64,000 nucleotides of DNA from Halobacillus_B sp963739045 (GCA_963739045.1 CAVTYY010000001.1:1-64000); one strand, 5' to 3'; positions 38,115-47,770 are shown, counted from the first letter of the stretch. The notes: generated by a model not told the origin, from the letters alone. Made by a program: numbers and translations.

Positions 38115-39965
38115 CTATGATTTATCCATCCACTCCTCATAAAGTTGTTCCACTTGCTGGTCCATCCGCTCCTTTTGCTTGTGCAGATCTTCCAGCTCCA
38201 GCCCTTTAGCTGCCTGCATCTCTTTATTCAGCTCGGAAAGCTGCGTTTCTAATGCTTCAATCTGTTCCTCCGCCGTTTTTTCTTGTTGAAGGGGGGTTAG
38301 TTTCTTTGTGGAAGATTTTTCATACTCCAACTCCCGCTGCTCTTGTTCAAGCCATTTATCCCAGTGGTGCCTTGTTTCATTGTAAGTACCAATATAACGG
38401 TGGAGCTTACCCTTCACCATATAGGACGTATGGGTAAAACACTGATTGAGAAAATAACGATCATGGGATACTCCAACAACCGTCCCTTCGAATCCCCGAA
38501 CGGCTTCTTCAAGCACTTCCTGAGATTCTATATCCAGGTGATTGGTAGGCTCATCAAGCACCAGCACATTGATTCCCTGATGCATAAACACGGCTAGCTT
38601 CAGCCTCATTCGTTCTCCCCCGCTTAGATGAGAAATCTTTTTGAATACATCAAAACCATAAAACATGAAAGTAGCCAGTTGATGACGGGCCTCACCTTCT
38701 GTAACCCGGATATGAGTTCTAAAGTAGTCAATCATCCTTTGATCCGGGTCCGCTTCTTGGAGAGGGTTCTGAGGCAGGTAGCCGAACTCCACGGATGGAC
38801 CGATCTTAACAACTCCGCTATCAGGTGATTCCTGGGCTAGCAGCAGGCGCAGCAGCGTGGATTTGCCGCTGCCATTCCCCCCGACAAGCGCCAGTCGTTC
38901 TTTGTAGCGTATATGAACATCTACTCCAGATAAAATCATACGGGATCCGTATGATTTAGTAACCTCCTCCGCAACGAGAACATCTTTGCCAGTACGGCGG
39001 CTGGCATCCAGGGTCAAGTTCATCGTTTTTGGATCGATAACCGGTTTATCCATCTTTTCCATCCGTCCCAGTGCCTTTTCCATGCTTTTCGCTTTCTTAA
39101 AGAGTTTAGGGTTAGGTGGATTGGCTTCATTAGCCCATTGCCGCAGCCGTTTGATGGCTTCTTTCATTTTTTTAATCTTCTTTTGCTGTTCTTGATATTG
39201 ATGAAATTCAGCTATTAATTTCTCTTCTTTCTGCTTCTCATAAGAGGAATAATTTCCTTGAAAACAATCAACCTCCCCTGATTCCAATTCCATAATTTCT
39301 GTTACCGTATGATCGAGAAATGATCGATCATGAGAAACCATGCAGACCGCGCCGTTATACTGCTGAATATATCGTTCCAGCCACTCGATAGCCTGGAGAT
39401 CTAAATGGTTGGTAGGCTCATCAAGTAACAAGACGTCTGGCTTTTCAAGCAAGATTTTCGCCAGACCCAGTTTTGTCTTTTCGCCTCCGCTGAAATCAGC
39501 GAATGACTGGTTAAGCAAAGGCTTGATCTGTAATCCGTTAGCCACCTGGTCAATCAGCGAATCCATTTCATAGCCGCCTTCTCTAGTAAAGCATTCTTGC
39601 AGCTCCCCATACTTCTTAAGAGCGGTATCCATCTTCTCAGGATCGACCATGGCTGCTTCCAGCTGTTTCATATCCTGAAGCATCTTTAACAGGGAGTCGA
39701 ATGCGGATTGTAAGTATTCATAACCTGTCTGGCTTCCTTCTTCAGGAATTTGTTTCAGGTATCCAATGGTCAAACCCTTTTGAATAAAAACGTCCCCGCC
39801 ATCCACTGGTTCCTCTTTCGTCAATATCCGGAACAAGGTAGATTTGCCGCTGCCATTACGGCCCACCAGTCCCGTTTTCTGGCCGGGCTTAAGCTCAAAG
39901 TTCAGTGATTCGAATAATTCATCTCCACCGATGATTTTATATATGTTTTTTAATGTAATAAGCAT
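38115..39965 (-). CDS. ABC-F family ATPase, probable ribosome protection protein
   Basis: 616 residues, two ATPase domains and no membrane segment. Domain 1: Walker A GRNGSGKST near 36-44, LSGG-like FSGGEKTKLG, LLLDEPTNHLDL. Interdomain linker about 240-330 (QKKIKKMKEAIKRLRQWAN), a long coiled coil as in antibiotic-resistance and regulatory ABC-Fs. Domain 2: GGNGSGKSTLLRLL, LSGGERMRLKLA, VLDEPTNHLDIES, then a C-terminal coiled extension. The leader peptide plus terminator upstream is typical of drug-inducible ABC-F resistance genes, so ribosome protection is inferred. Start has AGGAGG. Confidence 0.9.
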   Translation of the reverse strand: MLITLKNIYKIIGGDELFESLNFELKPGQKTGLVGRNGSGKSTLFRILTKEEPVDGGDVFIQKGLTIGYLKQIPEEGSQTGYEYLQSAFDSLLKMLQDMKQLEAAMVDPEKMDTALKKYGELQECFTREGGYEMDSLIDQVANGLQIKPLLNQSFADFSGGEKTKLGLAKILLEKPDVLLLDEPTNHLDLQAIEWLERYIQQYNGAVCMVSHDRSFLDHTVTEIMELESGEVDCFQGNYSSYEKQKEEKLIAEFHQYQEQQKKIKKMKEAIKRLRQWANEANPPNPKLFKKAKSMEKALGRMEKMDKPVIDPKTMNLTLDASRRTGKDVLVAEEVTKSYGSRMILSGVDVHIRYKERLALVGGNGSGKSTLLRLLLAQESPDSGVVKIGPSVEFGYLPQNPLQEADPDQRMIDYFRTHIRVTEGEARHQLATFMFYGFDVFKKISHLSGGERMRLKLAVFMHQGINVLVLDEPTNHLDIESQEVLEEAVRGFEGTVVGVSHDRYFLNQCFTHTSYMVKGKLHRYIGTYNETRHHWDKWLEQEQRELEYEKSSTKKLTPLQQEKTAEEQIEALETQLSELNKEMQAAKGLELEDLHKQKERMDQQVEQLYEEWMDKS

Positions 39966-40017
39966 ATGAATTTCCTCCTAAAGGTTCTAAAGTTTCCGTC
40001 CAGCTGAACAGAAAGAC

Positions 40018-40051
40018 AAAAAAAGCCAGAGGTCTAGTTACCTCTGACTTT
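40018..40051 (-). terminator. Leader terminator (attenuator) before the ABC-F gene
   Basis: Minus-strand hairpin GTCAGAGGT/ACCTCTGGC followed by seven T residues, about 55 bases before the ABC-F start and downstream of the leader peptide stop. Confidence 0.85.
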
Positions 40052-40105
40052 AAATGATAAAAATTATCACGGTTTGTTCAGGTATAAGACGCTACACATT
40101 GTTCA

Positions 40106-40213
40106 CTATTCAACTGTAAAAATGGACAGACCTGTCCCTGATACAGTTGATTCATGAAAAATTGCACGGATGAAATATAACTGCTGTTGATCAATCACGT
40201 GCGTGCGTACCAT
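40106..40213 (-). CDS. Leader peptide (35 aa) upstream of the ABC-F gene
   Basis: A short frame with ATG at 40213, seven bases after GGGGG, ending in TAG. It begins MVRTHVIDQQQLYFIRAIF and ends GLSIFTVE. The last third of the frame can fold: CAACTGTA/TACAGTTG enclosing GGACAG/CTGTCC. It stands between marR and the ABC-F gene, just before an intrinsic terminator. Inference: antibiotic-stalled ribosomes on this frame change folding and allow readthrough. No known leader peptide was recognised by sequence. Confidence 0.6.
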   Translation of the reverse strand: MVRTHVIDQQQLYFIRAIFHESTVSGTGLSIFTVE

Positions 40214-40272
40214 CTTTATACCCCCTTTTCCTTTAGAATTAGTTTCAGTATAACTCGAATTCAGAAAATTCG

Positions 40273-40737
40273 CTACCCTTTTTGTTCTTCCGCATACATG
40301 CCGAGTTTTTTCAGCAGCTGAATAGCCTGATTCTTTTCCTCATCAGAAAGTCCAGCGGTAATAGCTTCAATTTGCTTCCAATGGTCAGGGAAGATCCCGT
40401 TTAACAGCTCTCTTCCTTTTTCCGTAATAGAAGCAAAGGTGATCCTTCGATCTTCCGGATATGGGAGGCGTTCTAAGTATTCTTTTTTCTCTAATTTGTC
40501 TACTACATACGTAATACTTCCGCTTGCAAGCAGTATCTTTTCACCAATTTTTTGAAGTGGCTGATCTCCCTGATGATACAACAGCTCGAGGACCCCAAAT
40601 TCAGTAGGATTCAAATTATACCGCTGAATGTCGTCCTTCACTAAATCAGAAATGGACCGCTGTGCTTTCGATAAAACAACAAAAAGTTTTAAAGAAGGAT
40701 CCTGCTTTTTCTTAAGGTATAAATCTTGTTCATTCAT
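40273..40737 (-). CDS. MarR family transcriptional regulator
   Basis: 154 residues, winged helix. Seen: YNLNPTEFGVLELLYHQGD, IGEKILLASGSITYVVDKLEKKEYLERL (recognition helix), and the wing YPEDRRITFASITEKG. Resembles the MhqR/YkvE type. It lies upstream of the leader-peptide/ABC-F unit on the same strand, so it may control it or share its transcript. The ligand is unknown. Confidence 0.88.
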   Translation of the reverse strand: MNEQDLYLKKKQDPSLKLFVVLSKAQRSISDLVKDDIQRYNLNPTEFGVLELLYHQGDQPLQKIGEKILLASGSITYVVDKLEKKEYLERLPYPEDRRITFASITEKGRELLNGIFPDHWKQIEAITAGLSDEEKNQAIQLLKKLGMYAEEQKG

Positions 40738-40917
40738 CACCTTCGCGCCCTTTCTTGGTAGTTAGTTGTCAAAAGTTTAGAAAGATTCTTTTCTTCATGT
40801 CAATTCTAATTATTCTCAGTGAATTCCAGTTTCTTGCCTAGTTTTCTTCTGACTTTGGTATATGAATTGAAGTGTGTCATAATTATTACGATTCCCTATT
40901 TTATCACATAGAAAGCG

Positions 40918-41541
40918 GTGACACGAAAATTGGTCGAAGATACTGGAGAACGAGTCATTCCTGCTTTTATGAAACCTACTAACAATCTTCTCCTGGAACA
41001 TATAGCAAGATACCAGTTCGCTCTTCATTATATGCGAGGTAGAGTTCTGGACCTCTCCTGTGGATCAGGCTACGGAACCCATATGATAGCGAAGCAGTGT
41101 AAAGAGGACATCGATGAAATCGTCGGGGTGGATATCGATCCAAACATTATCACCTATGCAAGAGGGGCGTATTACCATCCTAAATCACGATTTGAAGCAG
41201 CAGATGCCATTGACCCAGCGCTCGTCGAAAAACTCGGAACTTTTGATGTGATCGTGAGTTTTGAAACCTATGAGCATATTTCTGAAGAAAAAGCTCTGTT
41301 GGATAATTATTATCGTTTGTTAAATAAGGGAGGCACCCTCCTCGTTTCCACACCTTTTGGAGAAGGACGCGGCATTGATTGTGGTTCCCCTTTTCACGTG
41401 CACCAGCTTAAGCCAGAAGAATTTCATGACTTATTCAAGACTTATTCAGCTTGTGAATTTTATTACCAGAAAGGTGTTCTTATTGAACCTCGCAGAGAAG
41501 GGGTTTATTATCCGCTAGGGATCGCTCTGTGCAAGAAGTAA
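40918..41541 (+). CDS. Class I SAM-dependent methyltransferase
   Basis: 207 residues. Seen: motif I VLDLSCGSGYGTHM near residues 44-57, EIVGVDIDPNIITYA with the acidic ribose-binding residue, and VSFETYEHISEEKALL. The acceptor is unknown; the family includes small-molecule and glycan-linked enzymes. GTG start. Divergent from marR. Confidence 0.85.
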   Translation: MTRKLVEDTGERVIPAFMKPTNNLLLEHIARYQFALHYMRGRVLDLSCGSGYGTHMIAKQCKEDIDEIVGVDIDPNIITYARGAYYHPKSRFEAADAIDPALVEKLGTFDVIVSFETYEHISEEKALLDNYYRLLNKGGTLLVSTPFGEGRGIDCGSPFHVHQLKPEEFHDLFKTYSACEFYYQKGVLIEPRREGVYYPLGIALCKK

Positions 41542-41546
41542 GAAAG

Positions 41547-41575
41547 AGCCGTTTGCAGCACGACGGCTCTTCATT
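41547..41575. terminator. Bidirectional terminator between methyltransferase and VOC gene
   Basis: Hairpin AGAGCCGT/ACGGCTCT between two convergent genes; the T tracts are short on both sides. Confidence 0.65.
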
Positions 41576-41580
41576 ATGAA

Positions 41581-41961
41581 TTATGAAATTTCCCCGCAAA
41601 CCATCACGGCATGACCATCTGGATCTTCAATATTAAACCAGCCAAAGGTACCGTGTTCTTCAATCTCCCTCACCACAGTGACCCCCTGATCTGTCAAATC
41701 TGCATACGTCTTCTTTAAATCATTGGAAAGAAAATTAAATACCGGCGTATGAATTTTTTCAAATTGATAATGAGGATCGTTGCAATGATCGTCAATCGTT
41801 AAATAAACCCCTTCTTTCAGCGGCAGCGTATAGACTGGTGATTCCGCTTCCTCTTCTTCAAAAGGAAGATTCAACAGCCAGCTGTACCAGGCAGCCGATC
41901 TCTTTAAGTTCTTCGTATGAATGAAAACTCCGTGAACTCCAGCTTTTAATGTTTGTTCCAT
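41581..41961 (-). CDS. VOC (glyoxalase/bleomycin resistance-like) family protein
   Basis: 126 residues with one VOC unit. Seen: GVHGVFIHTKNLKRSAAWYSWLL opening (read in parts), VFNFLSNDLKKTYADL, and the C-terminal FNIEDPDGHAVMVCGE strand with the metal-ligand Glu. Function unknown. Start at 41961 after GGAGTG. Confidence 0.85.
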   Translation of the reverse strand: MEQTLKAGVHGVFIHTKNLKRSAAWYSWLLNLPFEEEEAESPVYTLPLKEGVYLTIDDHCNDPHYQFEKIHTPVFNFLSNDLKKTYADLTDQGVTVVREIEEHGTFGWFNIEDPDGHAVMVCGEIS

Positions 41962-41970
41962 CGTACACAC

Positions 41971-42563
41971 TCCTCTCCCTATTCTCCTACTATGGGTTCG
42001 ACAACTATTTCTGTTAAAAATATGTAAAATCCTGCTTGTGCGATTGAAAATTTCTGGGTGCAGAATTCATGAAATGGTGAAATATTAAAGCAGAGAGACG
42101 TTTCAAAACAGAGTTTAAATTAGAATTAGAGGTGCTGGCAGATCTGCCAAGAGGCAAGTGAATATTCTTATATTTTGCAGCTTAGAAAGAATTCATTTTA
42201 TGCGGGATGGTAGGTAGGTTGAAGCTATGGAGGAGAAAGAGAAGGACAGGACTTTATCACAGGGGGAGGTCATTTAATAATGTTCCTTCCTTCTCTTTCC
42301 ATGAAGTATAACAGGGCATGCTTTTTGTCGAAATATCTCATAGTTAAAATAAGTCAATATCCCCCTATCCTCCATTTAATGGATAACCATGGAAATTGAA
42401 TATCCAACTGGTGTTCCTCCAAGGTTTTTCCGTCATTAACGCTAGTAAAAATAGCCTTTAGTCCTAATCGCCAAGAAACAAGGACCATTGCCATAAAATC
42501 CGGTCCATTGCTGGGTAGGTCCGGAATCGCTTCGCCTGCACCTTTCGTTAACACAGAATATGA
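41971..42563. other. Long non-coding stretch
   Basis: About 590 bases with no gene I can support. A 66-codon minus-strand frame at 42354-42554 reads protein-like near its end (TLEEHQLDIQFPWLSIKW) but has no ribosome site and starts beyond the lipid kinase terminator, so it is at most a remnant. Confidence 0.5.
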
Positions 42564-42612
42564 AACAAGCCCCCGGAAGAATGCAGTTGGTGCTTTCTTC
42601 CGGGGGCTTAAG
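42564..42612 (-). terminator. Terminator of the lipid kinase gene
   Basis: Minus-strand AAGCCCCCGGAAGAA hairpin with its complement, followed by TTGTTTC. Confidence 0.8.
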
Positions 42613-42704
42613 ACAAATCAGAGGGTGCCGCTTTTGGCTATTCATATGAATTCTACTGTTTTCACGATCATTTTTTCCCGCTGATCGTTCTTATGCGGCG
42701 TGGA

Positions 42705-43637
42705 TTACCGAACTTCTTCTCTCCCCCCCAACTGCAAGGCATTGGTACCGCCTCCTAAAAACGTGAAATGATTGGACAGCACTTCAATGGAAGATGGTGC
42801 TTCCCCTTTAATTTCACCGTCCATATCCACGTCTTGACTAGGATCTGCTTCGATTTCTATCCGCTGCCCCTGCATATGAGAAAGCTCCTGAAAATTACGA
42901 TTTTCCGCTCCTGGCTGCCCCATCATTAATAACTCTCTAAACAGAGTAAGATTTGAGTTCTTAACAATTAACACGTCAAACTTTCCATCCTGCAGATTAA
43001 TCGAAGGAATAGGAATTTCACGCGTTCCAATAAATTGGCCGTTTAAGACTAAAATCATGACCGCTTCCCCCGAAATCTCCTCCTCGTCCACTTTCAGTTT
43101 AAAAGAGAAGGGCTCTGCGTGGTTCATTGTTTTTAGTGCACTAATGAAATAGCTGAGCACTCCAAATTTACTCTTTTGATCTTTATCGATATTAAAGGAA
43201 GTTTGAGTCACTAGACCAATCCCCCAGAAATTGAGAAAATATCCCGCGTTGGTCTTTCCTGCATCAATGGTATGTTCTTCCCCTTGAATAATGGCTCTTG
43301 CTGCTTGCTCCATGTTTTGAGGAATATCCAAAATCCGGCTGAAGTCATTACAGGTCCCTCCTGGAAGGATCCCTATGACAGGAAGATTTTCCATTTCTGC
43401 TAGACTGTTAATACACTCATGAATGGTCCCGTCTCCCCCGAGAATGAACAGTACATCCACCTCTTGGGCACGACTGGAACATACTTGTTTTAATTCGTCT
43501 AGCGACATTGTCTGCAAAACATTTAATTCCTTCACTTCCTGCGTTAAGATCGGTAATGTTTGAGAAAGTTTGGCTTCTAAGTCATCGCTTCCTGCATTCC
43601 CATTATAAATAAATAAACCTTTGTTATACCTTGGCAT
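42705..43637 (-). CDS. Diacylglycerol kinase-family lipid kinase
   Basis: 310 residues. Seen: FIYNGNAGSDDLE (opening strand), nucleotide motif ILGGDGTIHECINSL near residues 64-78, GILPGGTCNDFSRIL, and VDMDGEIKGEAP in the C-terminal beta domain. Related to DgkB/YegS/BmrU proteins. Phosphorylates a lipid or a related alcohol; whether this one is the main DgkB is not clear. Confidence 0.88.
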   Translation of the reverse strand: MPRYNKGLFIYNGNAGSDDLEAKLSQTLPILTQEVKELNVLQTMSLDELKQVCSSRAQEVDVLFILGGDGTIHECINSLAEMENLPVIGILPGGTCNDFSRILDIPQNMEQAARAIIQGEEHTIDAGKTNAGYFLNFWGIGLVTQTSFNIDKDQKSKFGVLSYFISALKTMNHAEPFSFKLKVDEEEISGEAVMILVLNGQFIGTREIPIPSINLQDGKFDVLIVKNSNLTLFRELLMMGQPGAENRNFQELSHMQGQRIEIEADPSQDVDMDGEIKGEAPSSIEVLSNHFTFLGGGTNALQLGGREEVR

Positions 43638-43895
43638 ACATCATCTTCCTTTCCGTTCCCTTCTACCCCTATGATTACCTTCTTCCGGTTAATTGAAACT
43701 CTCTGAGAATCTGACTGCTTTTGAAATGAACGCCAGAGGTAAGCAAGTGACTTTTATGACAAAGAAAGGAAGCGATCTTCTACTAATCTCTCATTTTTCG
43801 CTTTTTTCCAACAAATAGCAGGTTCGTCTAGCAAGGAGTGACAAATTCAGTTAAAATAGGTTAAGACTAGACACAGAAAAAAAAGGATGGACAGC

Positions 43896-44567
43896 ATGAC
43901 CTATTCGGTTAATTTATTGAAATTGTTTTTTCGCCGAAGTGATCATTTATTTAAACTAAATGAGGCGGAACGAATTAAAAATGTATATAATCTGTTATTT
44001 TTCCTGCTTCTGTTAACGATTCTTACATATGTATGGACTTCCTGGATGGGGCTTGGAACCGATCCGGTATCAGCGAATATGTCCGAATTTAACCGGATCG
44101 ATTATGAATTCAGAAAATCATGGTTTCTGATTGGCCGCGTTGCCTATTCTCTATTATTCTTTATTTTCATTCTTTATATTTCATCATTTTTCTTCTGGCT
44201 CTTTAATAACGTCTCCTACAAGAAGCTGATGATTGTCCAGATGAATGTGCTTTTGCTTATGCTTCTCGAACGCGTAACATGGATACCTTTAATGGTCTAC
44301 GCCGGCCTGGACTGGTATGTCTCACCTTTCTCGTTTGGCATTATTACTTCCTACTTTACCAGCCTGGACTGGATCATTTACTTCTTCGGGGCAATGTCTA
44401 TTTTCCAATTATTTATTGTATGGTATCAAGTTAAGTGTATCTCTTATATGTCTTCCACCAAGATTGGCTGGATCTGGACCGGAGCGGTCATCTGGCATTT
44501 GGTGATTTGGGCAGGAACGGCAGCACTCTCCTACTATGACCTGTTTATACTCTACTTAATCAGGTAA
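43896..44567 (+). CDS. Five-to-six-helix membrane protein (YknW/Yip1-like)
   Basis: 223 residues, rich in Phe, Trp and Ile, with helices near 30-50, 78-108, 112-132, 140-160 and 190-215. Resembles Yip1-domain proteins such as B. subtilis YknW, which supports YknXYZ export of the SdpC toxin. The start at 43896 lies eight bases after AAGGA; the ATG at 43887 is too close. The next gene is a HlyD-type adaptor (broken); no YknY/YknZ homologue is in the window. Confidence 0.7.
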   Translation: MTYSVNLLKLFFRRSDHLFKLNEAERIKNVYNLLFFLLLLTILTYVWTSWMGLGTDPVSANMSEFNRIDYEFRKSWFLIGRVAYSLLFFIFILYISSFFFWLFNNVSYKKLMIVQMNVLLLMLLERVTWIPLMVYAGLDWYVSPFSFGIITSYFTSLDWIIYFFGAMSIFQLFIVWYQVKCISYMSSTKIGWIWTGAVIWHLVIWAGTAALSYYDLFILYLIR

Positions 44568-44586
44568 GAAAGCCGAGGTCGTAAGG

Positions 44587-45920
44587 ATGAAAAAGAAAAG
44601 CTATTTAGGAAGAGTTATTGGATTATGTATTATCGCTTTAATTACCGCCAATGCTCTATTAATCTACTTTGACAATCAGGGCAAAGTCGAACGGAAATCG
44701 TACATAAACCAATGGTCGAAAACCATTACATATAATCTATACAATACTTTCAGTGCTAAGGGAGTATTCGCTTCGGATGAATCGAATGAGGTTTACTTCG
44801 ATGACCAAGTCGGAGCTTTTCAGGAGTTTCTCGTAACAGAAGGCGATTCTGTTCAAGAAGGCGATGATCTCTACACCTATGAAGTGGTTGATTACAATCA
44901 ACAGCATACAGAGCTTGAGTCGAAGATCAGCCAGCTCGAGGACGAACGGGATGCACTAGATTCCTATATAAGTGAGATGGAAAACATTGATATTCCGGAG
45001 CCAAGCGAATCTTCAAGTTCCACTTCAAGCTTTCCATCCCCACCCGGATCTTCATCCACTAATTCAAGCAGTGAATTCAGCCAATTTAACAGCTCGGCGA
45101 ACGGTATTCCCAGTTCTTCAAGTTCATCTGCCACTGGAAACAGTGCCGTTTATGCTCAGGCAAAAGTAGAGAAACAGAAGGCAATCGCTGAAAAAGAACT
45201 CGAGTTGTCTCAGAAGGAAGCCATGATCTCCATGGTAGAGGATCAGCTCGATCAGCTTGAGGAGTCTGGTCAGACCATCACAGTTACCAGCCCATTTTCC
45301 GGAACCGTAACGAATGTGTCTAAAGATTTAAACGATCCTTTACTCACGATGCAATCCACTAACTTATTAGTTAAGGGAGAACTCAATGAAGAAAAGCGGG
45401 CGGAAACCGAAGAAAACATGACAGCGAGAATCGATGTTCCCGATTTGGAACTTCATCTGACCGGGTCCGTTTCTTCCCTGCGCAGCTTCCCTAAAGATGT
45501 GAAGGTGCACCGCTCCAGTTCTTATCCTTTTGAAGTAACCTTAGATAAGCCGAACGACCAATTACTGCCCGGCTATCATGCGAACCTGGAAATCGTTACT
45601 GACGAAGCTAAAGGCGCCGTCGCAGCTAAAGAGGATGCGATAATTACGAAAAAGAACCTTTATGCGTGGGTCATGAATGATGAGGGGCTGCTTGAGAGAC
45701 GCGCAGTTGACAATCAGGAATTACGGAGAATGGTCTTGTGGAAATTAAACAAGGACTTAAAGAAGGCGAATGGCTTGCTTATACACCTAAAGATGAATTC
45801 AGAAATCAAGCTGCTTTTATTACTCCGATTAAACTGAAAGAACTCTATGTAGAGGAACTTTTCGAACCAAAGACAACCACGATAAAAACCTACGGCCTGC
45901 TCGGTTTACTGGCCAGGTAG
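44587..45920 (+). pseudogene. HlyD/YknX-type efflux adaptor, frameshifted
   Basis: A membrane-fusion protein: one N-terminal helix (YLGRVIGLCIIALITANAL), biotinyl-lipoyl half FLVTEGDSVQEGDDLYTYEV, a coiled coil, a Ser-rich linker (about 138-195), the second lipoyl half TVTSPFSGTVTNV, then beta domains. Near 45711-45714 one base is missing: the first frame becomes nonsense-like and ends at 45837, while the next frame continues the protein naturally (SGITENGLVEIKQGLKEGEW, to a TAG at 45920). Either a real inactivating mutation or a sequencing error. Confidence 0.85.
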
Positions 45921-45925
45921 TTGAT

Positions 45926-45957
45926 GGCCGCTATGGAGAACCATAGTGGCTTTCCTC
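45926..45957 (+). terminator. Terminator of the adaptor gene
   Basis: Hairpin GCCGCTATGG-AGAA-CCATAGTGGC followed by TTTCCTCTC. Confidence 0.75.
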
Positions 45958-45999
45958 TCTCATCCGCACAAATAAAATTGATTTAAAGGAACGATGATA

Positions 46000-46998
46000 A
46001 TGAAATTAAGTGTACTGGACCAATCACCCATACTTGCAAATACAAGCACACAAGAAGCCCTGCAGCAGACTACACAGCTTGCTAAGCTGGCCGATGAACT
46101 TGGCTATCACCGCTTTTGGGTATCCGAGCATCATAGTACAGAAAGCCTGGCAGGATCCACTCCAGAAATTCTTGCCGCTCATTTAGCCGCCCAGACGAAG
46201 CAGATCCGTATTGGAACAGGTGGAATTCTACTCCCCCACTATAGTGCTTATAAAGTAGCTGAAGCATTTCGAGTTCTGGAAACTCTCCACCCTGATCGGA
46301 TTGATTTAGGAGTAGGACGTGCTCCAGGAGGAAAACCCAATGTGAATCTGGCACTAAATAATGACCGGTTTCCTAATATAGAAGGGTATCCCAAACAAAT
46401 CCAGGAATTAATGGGTTATTTACACGGAGAAGATCCGCAAAATATGGATATTCTTGCTACACCAAAAGGGGAATCAGCTCCACCCATCTGGATGCTGGGG
46501 TCAAGCGGGACAAGCGCTCGTCTTGCCGCGGATGTCGGCGCCTCCTATTCCTTTGCCCATTTCATTAATGGCCGAGGCGGCTCAAGAGCTATGGAACGGT
46601 ACATGAACTTCTTCACACCATCCATCCAACAAAAAGAGCCTATCGGAAATGTCTCTGTATTCGCTGTGTGTGCAGAAACTGATGAAGAAGCAGAGTACCT
46701 GGCAGCAAGCCTCGATTTAGCTCTCTTAAAAATAGAACAAGGAAGAAAAATAAACCGCTTCCCATCACCAGAAGAAGCATTGCATCATTCTTACTCCATA
46801 TTTGAACAGGAACAAATTCAGGAAAACCGCGGCCGGATGATCGTAGGCAGCCCTGGTAAAGTAAAGCAGGAGCTTGAGCTGCTTGCTGAAAGCTATTTGG
46901 TGGACGAAGTCATTATTAATACGATTGTGTCTCCATTTAAAGAAAGACTTAAATCCTATGAGTTGCTTGCTAAAGCTTTTGACCTGAAGAAAAATTAA
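46000..46998 (+). CDS. Luciferase-like flavin-dependent monooxygenase (LLM class)
   Basis: 332 residues. Seen: LSVLDQSPILANTSTQEAL, GYHRFWVSEHHSTESLAGS near residues 35-53, RIGTGGILLPHYSAYKVAE, LGVGRAPGG and IWMLGSSGTSARLAA, all typical of the MsnO8/YwcH-type subgroup. Binds reduced FMN; the substrate is unknown. Start at 46000, nine bases after AAGGA. Confidence 0.9.
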   Translation: MKLSVLDQSPILANTSTQEALQQTTQLAKLADELGYHRFWVSEHHSTESLAGSTPEILAAHLAAQTKQIRIGTGGILLPHYSAYKVAEAFRVLETLHPDRIDLGVGRAPGGKPNVNLALNNDRFPNIEGYPKQIQELMGYLHGEDPQNMDILATPKGESAPPIWMLGSSGTSARLAADVGASYSFAHFINGRGGSRAMERYMNFFTPSIQQKEPIGNVSVFAVCAETDEEAEYLAASLDLALLKIEQGRKINRFPSPEEALHHSYSIFEQEQIQENRGRMIVGSPGKVKQELELLAESYLVDEVIINTIVSPFKERLKSYELLAKAFDLKKN

Positions 46999-47083
46999 GC
47001 AAAGACGAAGTTTACAACGAGGGGTTGCGTTTCTCAGAAAAAGGAAATCGAATCTTTAAAACGTCTTTGTAAGGAGTGACATT

Positions 47084-47770
47084 ATGTTAGCCTTTGATCA
47101 CTTAGTTGTAGCTGCTTATGATCCCGAAGATGCCCGCAAACAATTTACCATAACCACCCAGCTAATAGGCGTGCCTGGCGGGCATCATTCGAATTGGGGA
47201 ACTCATAACCAATTGTGCTATTTCTCTAATTTCAGCTATATAGAATGGATCGGCATCGAAAATACTTCGCGGGCAGAAGTATCCACCAATCCACTCATCC
47301 ATAACTTGAAGCATTCCCTTGATTACGATATTACCGGCCCTATCCAATTCGGGCTACGCACGGACAATATGGATGATGATATTCGTCACCTGACTGATCA
47401 GGACGTAGACTTTCAGGGCCCATACAATGGGGAAAGAGAAAAGCAGGACGGCTCTTTATTAAAGTGGCGCATGCTTTTCCCAGCTGCCCAATCCGTCTCT
47501 TCCCTCCCTTTTCTCATTGAGTGGGAAGGAGAAAATTTACCGGAAGACCGGTCCTGTATTAACGATCAAGAATTTACAGAGATCGTCGCAGGTGTAGATC
47601 ATTTGGATCAAGCTGTACCGCTTTTTCGTAAAATTTATCGGCTTGGTCCTCCTCAGGCAATAGAAGATCAAAAGGGGAAACCTGCCTATCAATGGCCGCT
47701 AGCCAATGGACTCCTGACGTTAAATGAAGGAAATCAAGTCCACGCCTGCTTTAACTCTATTTCTTTATAA
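47084..47770 (+). CDS. VOC family glyoxalase-like protein
   Basis: 228 residues. Seen: AFDHLVVAAYDPEDARKQF, GGHHSNWGTHNQLCYF with metal-ligand His, and FSYIEWIGIEN, a layout typical of the long glyoxalase-like domain. A second, weaker VOC-like half begins near 165 (IVAGVDHLDQAVPLF). Function unknown. Ribosome site AAGGAGTG. Confidence 0.85.
   Translation: MLAFDHLVVAAYDPEDARKQFTITTQLIGVPGGHHSNWGTHNQLCYFSNFSYIEWIGIENTSRAEVSTNPLIHNLKHSLDYDITGPIQFGLRTDNMDDDIRHLTDQDVDFQGPYNGEREKQDGSLLKWRMLFPAAQSVSSLPFLIEWEGENLPEDRSCINDQEFTEIVAGVDHLDQAVPLFRKIYRLGPPQAIEDQKGKPAYQWPLANGLLTLNEGNQVHACFNSISL

Noticed and set aside
42354..42554. 66-codon minus-strand frame between the VOC and lipid kinase genes
   Set aside because: Its C-terminal part looks protein-like, but there is no ribosome site and it begins beyond a strong terminator; a remnant at best.
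45738..45920. Separate 60-codon gene after the adaptor
   Set aside because: It is the displaced C terminus of the frameshifted adaptor, not an independent gene.
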